From positions 1 through 5,135 of the forward strand of contig CALEFQ010000101.1 in the NCBI GenBank assembly GCA_937877125.1: DNA of 5,135 nucleotides, given 5' to 3'. Source of the DNA: an uncultured bacterium (GTDB lineage Bacteria > Patescibacteriota > CALEFQ01). The position numbers were made by a program, and so were the translations under genes. Positions 1-5,135 of this stretch are shown here, piece after piece. Within the stretch, counting starts at the first letter, position 1. Each line of letters starts with the position of its first letter. Under the pieces are notes generated by a model. It was not told where the DNA came from. It did not search any database and saw only the letters and a program-made list of their open reading frames with translations.

Positions 1-2511
1 TTGATGGTCAAGGATTTCACCGATTTCATGCACCTCGAAAAAATTCCCACCACTACCCGTGGTTCCGCCGCCGGGAGTTTCGTTTCTTTCGCCCTCGGTA
101 TTACCACCGCCAATCCCCTGTTTTTTGAGCTTCCCTTCGAACGCTTTCTAAACCCGATGCGACCCAAACCGCCCGATATTGATTTAGATATCGCCGATAA
201 CGAGCGGGACAAGGTGATCAAATACGCGATCAAAAAATACGGCCAAGACAATGTCGCCCAGATCATCACTTTCGGAAAAATGAAAGCCAAGGCCGCGATT
301 CGCGACGTTGGCCGAGTGCTCGGCTATCCTTACGATTTTGTCGACGCCATCGCCAAGATGCTCCCGGAAGGCCCCAAGGTAAAACTCAAGGAATGCCTAG
401 TGACTATCCCCCAATTCAAGCAGGCGTACGACCGAGATCCGGCCGTGAAAAAAATGGTCGATTTTGCCTTTCGCCTGGAAGGAGTCGCCCGCCACGCCTC
501 GATCCACGCCGCCGGCGTCGTCATCACGCCGCGCCCAATGACCGAATATGTCCCGGTCCAATATGACAATGAAAGCAATATGATCCTCTGCCAATACGAG
601 ATGACAGATCTCGAAGAGCTAAATTTAGTGAAAATGGATTTTTTGGGACTGTCCAACCTGCACATCATTCAAAAAACCGTTGAAATTTTGTCTCATACCA
701 AGCACCAAGACATTGACGTCAAGCAACTGCCTCTGACCGACCAAAAAACATTCACCATTTTCAGCGGTGGTGAAACTACCGGTTTGTTCCAGGTGGAATC
801 GGCCGGCATGCGCAAATACCTCAAACAGCTGAAGCCAGAAACTATTTTTGACATTGCCGCGATGCTGGCCCTTTACCGCCCCGGCCCAATGGAGCACATT
901 CCCAGTTATATCGAAAATAAAAATAATCCAAAGAAAATCAAAGTGATCGACCGCCGGATGCTGCCGATTCTAAGCAAATCGCACGGCGTGATTACCTACC
1001 AGGATGACGTCTTGCTCATCGCCATCAATCTCGGCGGCTACGACTGGGAAAAAGTCGACAAGTTCCGTAAAGCCATGGGCAAAAAAATTCCCCAGCTCAT
1101 GGCCGAACAGCGCGACAAGTTTATCAACGGCGCCGTCAAAAACGGCCTGGACCGCGATAAAGCGACGGCCTTGTTTCACTTGATGGAACCCTTTGCCGGC
1201 TACGGCTTCAACAAGGCCCACGCCGCGGCCTATTCCTTGGTCTCCTACCAAACCGGTTACCTGAAAGCTCACTTTCCCACCGAATTTATGGCCGCCTTAC
1301 TCACCTCGGATCAAGGCAATACCGATCGGATCGTCCTGGAGGTAAATGAATGCGAACGATTAGGAATCAAAGTCTTGCCGCCGGCCGTCAACGAAAGCTT
1401 CAAAGATTTCACCGTAGTCGCCCGCGGCGCTGAAACCCTTAGCGATTCCCGGACTATCCGCTTCGGCCTCGGCGCGATCAAAAACCTGGGGACCAACGTC
1501 ATTGACGATATCATTGCCGCCCGCAAAGAAAAAAGATTTTCCAGCATCGAAGATTTCATGAAACGGGCTTACTCCCCCGCCATGAACCGTAAGTCGTTGG
1601 AAAGCCTGGTTAAATCCGGCGCCCTAGATGAACTGGGCGAACGTCAAAGATTGCTAGGAAACATTGAAACTTTGCTAAACTTCGGCAAGTGCCAGCACCA
1701 AGCCTCCGCTAACGGACAAGCTGATCTGTTTTGTAAAACTGACAGCTACTCCCCCCGGCTACAGCTCGCCCCGACACCCCCAGCCGACAAAAAAGAGAAA
1801 TTATCTTGGGAAAAAGAGCTTCTCGGACTTTACGTTTCCGATCATCCCCTAAGCGACTACAAAGACGTCCTCCGCCGGTACACGACACCACTCAACCTAA
1901 TTACCGCCGCCCAGGTCAATAAGCGTTTTCGGCTCGGCGGCATCATTACTTCCGTCCGAGTCATCTCAACCAAAAAAAATCAGCCGATGGCTTTCGTCAA
2001 AGTAGAAGATTTGACCGGCGGCCTGGAAATGGTCGTCTTCCCCAAAGTCTACTCGCAAAACGTCGGCCTCTGGAAAGAAGACCAGCCGGTGATAATTACC
2101 GGCAAAGTAAATAACCGAGACGATGAGGTCAAAATTCTCGTTGATTCAGCCCAGCCGCTGAGCCTGGAAGTAGACCCCCAGCGAATCAATAATATCGGAC
2201 TGACCCGACTGGCCGAAACTCCACCGCCCCACGGCGAGCCGAACGAGGCTTCCCCAAGCAACGCGACCGAAAAAACTGAGACCGCCGACCTGGTTTTCAT
2301 CAAAATACCGCCGCGCTGTCGACCGGAAATTTTTCAGAAGATCAAGCAGGCGCTCCGCCAAGCCGACAAAGGACTGCACCAGGTCATGATCCTCCTCCCC
2401 AAGCAAGGACAGCGCTATGAAAAACTGCAAACCAACTTCTTTGTAAAAAAAGATAACGCGCTACGGTCAAGCATCGAAGCAGTTCTTGGCCCCGGCACCG
2501 TGAGCAAATAA
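1..2511 (+). CDS. dnaE: DNA polymerase III subunit alpha (DnaE), C-terminal part, 5'-truncated by the window edge
   Basis: This is the catalytic subunit of the replicative DNA polymerase, which extends primers at the chromosomal fork in the cytoplasm. The visible 836 residues align without gaps to E. coli DnaE from about residue 343 over the palm. The catalytic aspartates are present: D59 and D61 in PDIDLD (E. coli D401 and D403) and D213 in LVKMDFLGL (E. coli D555). Family motifs follow in order: FQVESAGM (263-270), FRKAMGKK (355-362), GYGFNKAHAAAYSLVSYQT (400-418), helix-hairpin-helix region (about 485-555), beta-clamp binding motif QADLF (573-577), WEKELLGLYVSDHPL (603-617), OB fold (about 643-720), a Pro/acidic linker (about 738-762) and the C-terminal domain ending LGPGTVSK. 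The TTG ATG at the left edge is internal (the usual YFLIV-D/E-F strand), not a start; about 340 N-terminal residues including the PHP domain lie outside. No intein or frameshift is seen. The identification is firm. Confidence 0.98.
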   Translation: MMVKDFTDFMHLEKIPTTTRGSAAGSFVSFALGITTANPLFFELPFERFLNPMRPKPPDIDLDIADNERDKVIKYAIKKYGQDNVAQIITFGKMKAKAAIRDVGRVLGYPYDFVDAIAKMLPEGPKVKLKECLVTIPQFKQAYDRDPAVKKMVDFAFRLEGVARHASIHAAGVVITPRPMTEYVPVQYDNESNMILCQYEMTDLEELNLVKMDFLGLSNLHIIQKTVEILSHTKHQDIDVKQLPLTDQKTFTIFSGGETTGLFQVESAGMRKYLKQLKPETIFDIAAMLALYRPGPMEHIPSYIENKNNPKKIKVIDRRMLPILSKSHGVITYQDDVLLIAINLGGYDWEKVDKFRKAMGKKIPQLMAEQRDKFINGAVKNGLDRDKATALFHLMEPFAGYGFNKAHAAAYSLVSYQTGYLKAHFPTEFMAALLTSDQGNTDRIVLEVNECERLGIKVLPPAVNESFKDFTVVARGAETLSDSRTIRFGLGAIKNLGTNVIDDIIAARKEKRFSSIEDFMKRAYSPAMNRKSLESLVKSGALDELGERQRLLGNIETLLNFGKCQHQASANGQADLFCKTDSYSPRLQLAPTPPADKKEKLSWEKELLGLYVSDHPLSDYKDVLRRYTTPLNLITAAQVNKRFRLGGIITSVRVISTKKNQPMAFVKVEDLTGGLEMVVFPKVYSQNVGLWKEDQPVIITGKVNNRDDEVKILVDSAQPLSLEVDPQRINNIGLTRLAETPPPHGEPNEASPSNATEKTETADLVFIKIPPRCRPEIFQKIKQALRQADKGLHQVMILLPKQGQRYEKLQTNFFVKKDNALRSSIEAVLGPGTVSK

Positions 2512-2742
2512 ATGAATCAAAACCTGCAAAACCTCCTCGAAAAAGTGGTCCTAAACGAAGAAATCTCTCTCTCAACGCGACTAAACGCACTAGACCAAAT
2601 CAAGGAGTTAAACACTCAACTGGATGAGCCGTCCCCAGCCGTCACTGATTTTCTTCGCGGCAAACTAAAGACTAATTCTAAGGTCACTAATCAGCTCGCC
2701 CAAAGCGCGCTGGAGTGGCTGGAGGAAAAATCCCATGAGTGA
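2512..2742 (+). CDS. Small helical protein of unknown function (76 aa)
   Basis: I do not recognise this protein. It is short, has no cysteine, no signal peptide and no membrane segment, and is rich in Leu, Asn, Glu and Lys. It reads as about four amphipathic helices (roughly residues 2-16, 20-38, 41-52 and 56-74), broken by the Pro40-Ser-Pro turn, with one Trp (W69) near the end. The ATG directly follows the dnaE TAA with no spacer and in the same frame. No good Shine-Dalgarno site precedes it (only a weak GTGAG at 2500-2504), so translation probably depends on ribosomes finishing dnaE. Its TGA overlaps the start of the GGDEF gene by 8 nt. The tight packing between two clear genes and the uninterrupted frame argue that it is real. 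It could be a small partner of DnaE or of the GGDEF protein, but nothing in the sequence decides this. Confidence 0.8.
   Translation: MNQNLQNLLEKVVLNEEISLSTRLNALDQIKELNTQLDEPSPAVTDFLRGKLKTNSKVTNQLAQSALEWLEEKSHE
2721..2726 (+). promoter_or_regulatory. Ribosome binding site of the GGDEF gene
   Basis: GGAGGA lies 8 nt before the ATG at 2735, inside the last codons of the 76-aa gene (Leu-Glu-Glu). It is a near-perfect Shine-Dalgarno match at good spacing and fixes the start of the GGDEF protein. It is the only strong one among the three internal gene starts of this unit, so the GGDEF gene may initiate partly independently of upstream translation. Confidence 0.85.
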
Positions 2743-3850
2743 AACCTGGCGCCCCAATCCGGAAATGTCAGAGCGCCTAAAAGTTCCCGCCGCCAAACAG
2801 GAAGAACGTAGCGACAACCGAAATGACACCAGGAGTCAACAGTTTTCCCAAAAAATCGAGACCCTGCGCAACCAACTCCTAGAAGGAGGCGGGCCGACGG
2901 AAGCCGCCGCCAACCTCTGGGAAAAATTGACCGAGTGGCAGGAGCGCTTAGAACGTCCCGGGTATTACGATTTTGACCAAACCTCCGAAAGAATAGTTCA
3001 GCAACTAACCGGTCAAACTGATACCGATATCATGTCCTGGTCAGACATCATTGATTACCAACCAAACCAATCCTGGCTGGATACAATGACTGATCGCGAG
3101 AAAAATATAATGCGGAAAACCGTCGACAGCTTGATTTGCGAGAGAACCGCCGACCTGGAACAGCGGGTCACCACCGATTATCTCTGCCGCGACTTATATA
3201 ATCGCCGCTATTTCGAAAGCCTCTTCCTCCATGAGGCCGCCCGCGTTAAAAAGATTGATGCGCTCACCGCTGAAGAATTGGACGGGAAAGATGACGCCGA
3301 AGATAATCAGGAAAAACTGATCAATCGAGGCAAATCATTTGTGATCGTCTTTGATATTAATAATTTCAGCAAATATAACAACGAGCACAGTCACCTCCAC
3401 GGCGATTACGTTTTGATGGGCATCTCCAAAGTGATGCGGCAAATGTTTCGCCGGCAATCGGATGTCCTCGCCCGGGTAGGCGGCGATGAATTCGCCCTGA
3501 TCACCAGGAGCCATACCGAAGAAAATCTAATCGGTTTTCTGCAAAAATTTCTGGACGCGGTCAGTGAACAAGGAATAGAGATCAAAATGCCGGGGGCCGA
3601 TCCGCTTCAGCAAAAAATTGATATCGGCCTGGGGGTTTCTGAGATTTTACCGGGCGATTCCAAGGAGCTGGAAGAATCCTGGCAATGCGCTTATCATCGG
3701 GCCGACCTGGCCGCCAAGATTGCCAAAGATATGACTAAAAAAGGGATCGACGGCAAACCCTTCCGCGGCACGGTAATCTCAACGCCCAACCAGGAAAAAA
3801 AGCGCACCAAGCATCATCACCATAACTTCCTAGATAAAACCCATGCCTGA
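2735..3850 (+). CDS. GGDEF-domain protein, probable soluble diguanylate cyclase
   Basis: Diguanylate cyclases join two GTP into the second messenger c-di-GMP. The GGDEF domain spans about residues 145-345 of 371. Visible elements: DYLCRDLYNRRYF (148-160, usual form D-LTGLYNRRYF), the metal-site strand with D207, the GTP-contact residues N215 and D224 (PleD N335 and D344), the intact signature RVGGDEFALI (247-256), and an RxxD at R240-D243 placed like the allosteric product-binding I-site of PleD. Substitutions occur around the core (DIN for DID at 207-209, NN for ND at 215-216, SH for GH at 219-220). There is an acidic insertion of about 20 residues (roughly 175-198) before the first core strand. 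The N-terminal 145 residues are polar and mostly helical and match no sensor domain I know. No membrane segment is present, so it is probably cytoplasmic. The C-terminus is basic with four consecutive His (360-363). Activity is likely but not certain. Confidence 0.93.
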   Translation: MSETWRPNPEMSERLKVPAAKQEERSDNRNDTRSQQFSQKIETLRNQLLEGGGPTEAAANLWEKLTEWQERLERPGYYDFDQTSERIVQQLTGQTDTDIMSWSDIIDYQPNQSWLDTMTDREKNIMRKTVDSLICERTADLEQRVTTDYLCRDLYNRRYFESLFLHEAARVKKIDALTAEELDGKDDAEDNQEKLINRGKSFVIVFDINNFSKYNNEHSHLHGDYVLMGISKVMRQMFRRQSDVLARVGGDEFALITRSHTEENLIGFLQKFLDAVSEQGIEIKMPGADPLQQKIDIGLGVSEILPGDSKELEESWQCAYHRADLAAKIAKDMTKKGIDGKPFRGTVISTPNQEKKRTKHHHHNFLDKTHA

Positions 3851-4976
3851 CCGCTATCAACTGCGCCGGCCCCGCTCACCCTATCTTAAAATCTTTGCCA
3901 TTATTGTCGGCGCTATCGCCGCCTTGGTTGTGGTAGTTATTTTGCTCGCTTCTACCTCGGCCCGCATCACCATCTATCCCCGAGAAGAATTAATTACCGC
4001 CGAATTCAATGCCGAGATTGTCACCACTGAAGCCAGCGGTGATAAAATCGCCGGTCGCGTCCTCAGCACAACCGTCCGCGGCACCGAAAAAATCGATGAG
4101 GTCGACCGCCGGGAAACCGACAAGCCGGCCACGGGACGAGTGACGCTCCACAACGACCTGGACCAAGACCAGCCGCTTTTGGCCACCACTCGACTGCTGG
4201 CCGAAAACGGCACGCTCTTTCACCTCAAAGAGCGGATCACCCTGAAAGCCCATTCGACCGCCGAGGCCGAAATTTACGCGGACCAACCGGGTCGCGTCGG
4301 TGAAATCGGGCCCTCACGTTTTACCCTGCCCGGTCTCTGGAAAGACTGGCAAACTAAAATCTACGCCGAAAGCCAGGAGCCGACCACGGGCGGTTTCGGC
4401 GAGACCGATTATATTTCCGCCGAAACGATTGAAAACGGCATCAAGAATACCGTCGCCCGGCTGGCCGAAGACGGGAAAGCAAAATTACAAAAAGATTTGC
4501 GCGGCAGCGAGAAAATACTGGACGAAGCGATCAACATCGAAACCCTGTCAGCTACCAGCACGGTTCCGCCTGATTCTTTCGCCGCCGAGTTTTCCGTTTC
4601 GGCGGAAATCAGGCTGACCGCCGTCATCTTTGACAAGTCCGCCCTGGAAAAAATCGCCGAAGAAAAATTGCGCGCTAAATTAAAACCGGATCAGCAAATC
4701 CGCTCCCTGAACCTCGCTTCCCTGCAAACCAGCCTGATCACGGCCGATCTCGCCCGCAAAACCGCAACCTTGGCCGTCAAACTCGACGCCCCAACCTATT
4801 TCCAAATCGATTCGGACAAAATCAGAAAAGACAAATTAATCGGCCGTAACCGCGAGGAAGTTATCGATTATCTGCAGCGGACCCAGCCCATCGGCGAGGT
4901 GGAAGTCAAATTCACTCCCAACTGCGTAACGACCGTCCCCGCCCAGGAAGAAAAAATCACGATTAGCCTGCCGTAA
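3843..4976 (+). CDS. Membrane-anchored extracytoplasmic protein, baseplate-J-like, Patescibacteria type
   Basis: The protein has a basic N-terminus (R4, R8, R9, R11, K16), one hydrophobic segment at about residues 14-37, and then about 340 polar residues. This predicts N-terminus inside and the bulk outside the cell. Residues 95-185 (ATGRVTLHNDLDQDQPLLATTRLL, then LFHLKERITL, GRVGEIGPSRFTLPGL and EPTTGG, each cited in part) resemble the baseplate J/gp47-like region I recall in many Patescibacteria membrane proteins. The last ~50 residues (LIGRNREEVIDYLQ, then GEVEVKFTPNCVTTVP) match the small C-terminal domain of the same family, where one segment usually reads as F-P-F-W followed by -VP. The biochemical function is unknown; a part in a cell-envelope or surface assembly is an inference. 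The ATG overlaps the GGDEF gene by 8 nt without a visible Shine-Dalgarno site, so coupled translation is likely. It ends in tandem TAA TAA just before a terminator. The reading frame is certain; the family call is moderate. Confidence 0.85.
   Translation: MPDRYQLRRPRSPYLKIFAIIVGAIAALVVVVILLASTSARITIYPREELITAEFNAEIVTTEASGDKIAGRVLSTTVRGTEKIDEVDRRETDKPATGRVTLHNDLDQDQPLLATTRLLAENGTLFHLKERITLKAHSTAEAEIYADQPGRVGEIGPSRFTLPGLWKDWQTKIYAESQEPTTGGFGETDYISAETIENGIKNTVARLAEDGKAKLQKDLRGSEKILDEAINIETLSATSTVPPDSFAAEFSVSAEIRLTAVIFDKSALEKIAEEKLRAKLKPDQQIRSLNLASLQTSLITADLARKTATLAVKLDAPTYFQIDSDKIRKDKLIGRNREEVIDYLQRTQPIGEVEVKFTPNCVTTVPAQEEKITISLP
4568..4614 (+). repeat. Nested inverted repeat inside the membrane-protein gene
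   Basis: An outer 8-bp perfect inverted repeat (GCCTGATT at 4568-4575 with AATCAGGC at 4607-4614) encloses an inner 7-bp one (CCGCCGA at 4582-4588 with TCGGCGG at 4599-4605). The arms are separated by a 10-nt loop and an asymmetric internal loop of 6 and 1 nt. It could form a 15-bp mRNA hairpin. It lies fully inside codons about 242-258 and has no T-tract, so it is not a terminator. It may be a chance product of repeated GCC/GAA codons. Confidence 0.4.
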
Positions 4977-4979
4977 TAA

Positions 4980-5015
4980 AAAGAAGCCTTCCGGGACAAC
5001 CCAGAAGGCTTTTTT
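4980..5015. terminator. Rho-independent terminator, probably bidirectional
   Basis: The stem AAGCCTTC (4984-4991) pairs perfectly with GAAGGCTT (5004-5011). After one C/A mismatch the stem continues as GGG (4993-4995) with CCC (5000-5002), closed by an ACAA tetraloop. On the + strand it runs into six T (5010-5015). On the - strand the flank reads as five T (complement of 4978-4982). It lies just after the stop of the membrane-protein gene, so it ends the four-gene unit. It also lies 13 nt past the stop of the putative convergent gene, so it would serve both. Confidence 0.93.
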
Positions 5016-5024
5016 GTATCACTT

Positions 5025-5135
5025 TCAGTATCGGACGTAGGCCCAGTAAGCGTCCGGGCCGCGGCGGCAGATATTGCTCTCCAAATTATCCGGCCCGACA
5101 CTCGGGAAAGAACAATCGCGTGCCAACGGCATCAC
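5025..5135 (-). CDS. C-terminal end of an unknown convergent gene, truncated by the window edge
   Basis: Reading the - strand from the right edge, one frame stays open for 36 codons and ends in TGA (complement of 5025-5027), 13 nt before the shared terminator hairpin. The encoded tail includes RDCSFPSVGP and ends CRRGPDAYWAYVRY; it has two Cys and is rich in aromatic residues. The stop position relative to the hairpin and the GC-rich third positions (about 70 percent by eye), similar to the neighbouring genes, favour a real gene. The product cannot be named. The Cys/Trp/Tyr-rich tail would suit an exported protein, but this is a guess. The frame contains an ATG near the edge (complement of 5130-5132), but a 35-aa gene starting there is less likely than a longer gene entering from outside. 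Confidence 0.5.
   Translation of the reverse strand: MMPLARDCSFPSVGPDNLESNICRRGPDAYWAYVRY

Noticed and set aside
1..6. TTG ATG at the left edge as the start of dnaE
   Set aside because: The residues there match the internal YFLIV-(D/E)-F strand of DnaE just before the RGS-AGS loop; a start here would remove the PHP domain and part of the palm. The gene is cut by the window edge.
1..2511. Intein or split-gene structure in dnaE
   Set aside because: Conserved motifs follow at normal spacing (gap-free offset to E. coli between the catalytic Asp residues), with no intein motifs or inserted block.
330..2590. Several - strand open frames of 60-112 codons opposite dnaE
   Set aside because: They lie antisense to a full-length conserved gene, have no family resemblance or ribosome sites, and are expected from the codon bias of the + strand gene.
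3812..3823. Engineered His-tag or vector sequence
   Set aside because: Only four His, not at the very end, followed by natural sequence that overlaps the next gene's start.
2735..3850. Recoded UGA (Gly) as in Gracilibacteria/Absconditabacteria
   Set aside because: TGA ends the 76-aa and GGDEF genes exactly at overlaps with the next start, and no in-frame TGA occurs inside any of the proteins.
4300..4617. 105-codon + strand frame inside the membrane-protein gene
   Set aside because: Out-of-frame shadow of the real gene, very rich in Lys, Arg, Pro and Ser, without a ribosome site.
4868..5101. 77-codon - strand frame spanning the end of the membrane-protein gene and the terminator
   Set aside because: It would have to be transcribed through the hairpin and overlaps the 3' end of a real gene; another - strand frame ends correctly just before the hairpin.
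4980..5135. + strand frame that stays open after the tandem TAA TAA, in frame with the membrane protein, as a readthrough extension
   Set aside because: Two stops in tandem followed by a strong terminator make readthrough implausible, and the translation past the hairpin has low-complexity Ala/Val/Ser content with no family resemblance.
1..5135. tRNA, rRNA, CRISPR array, insertion sequence, riboswitch or phage genes
   Set aside because: No spaced direct repeats, terminal inverted repeats, transposase motifs or cloverleaf pattern were seen; nearly all bases are covered by coding sequence.

Overview
The window looks like a piece of a gene-dense bacterial chromosome, most probably from the Patescibacteria (Candidate Phyla Radiation, Parcubacteria-like). 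Three things point there. The fourth gene resembles the one-pass, baseplate-J-like surface proteins I know from those genomes. The replicative polymerase has a TTTRGSAAGS variant of a loop that reads GPGRGS(A/G)AGS in most bacteria. The genes abut or overlap with no spacers. G+C is near one half by eye. TGA is used as a real stop (after the 76-aa and GGDEF genes) and Trp is TGG, so the standard bacterial code fits and the UGA-Gly code of Gracilibacteria/Absconditabacteria does not. The taxonomic call is from memory of family features, not from a search.

Layout on the + strand: (1) positions 1-2511 hold the C-terminal ~836 residues of DnaE, the DNA polymerase III alpha subunit. The N-terminal PHP domain and the first part of the palm lie upstream of the window. 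(2) Positions 2512-2742 encode a small helical protein of 76 aa with unknown function, starting on the base after the dnaE stop and in the same frame. (3) Positions 2735-3850 encode a soluble GGDEF protein, a probable diguanylate cyclase, overlapping the previous gene by 8 nt and preceded by the only strong Shine-Dalgarno site seen. (4) Positions 3843-4976 encode a protein with one N-terminal membrane anchor and a large external part, again overlapping by 8 nt. A Rho-independent hairpin terminator follows at 4980-5015. On its far side, the last ~110 bases contain what looks like the C-terminal end of a convergent gene on the - strand (5025-5135), which would share the same hairpin as a bidirectional terminator.

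The four + strand genes look like one transcription unit with translational coupling (TAA|ATG, then two 8-nt ATG/TGA overlaps). No promoter is visible inside it; it must start upstream of the window. The unit joins chromosome replication (DnaE), probable c-di-GMP signalling (GGDEF) and a cell-surface protein. A functional link between them is possible, but the sequence shows only co-location. No tRNA, rRNA, CRISPR array, insertion sequence or riboswitch was seen.
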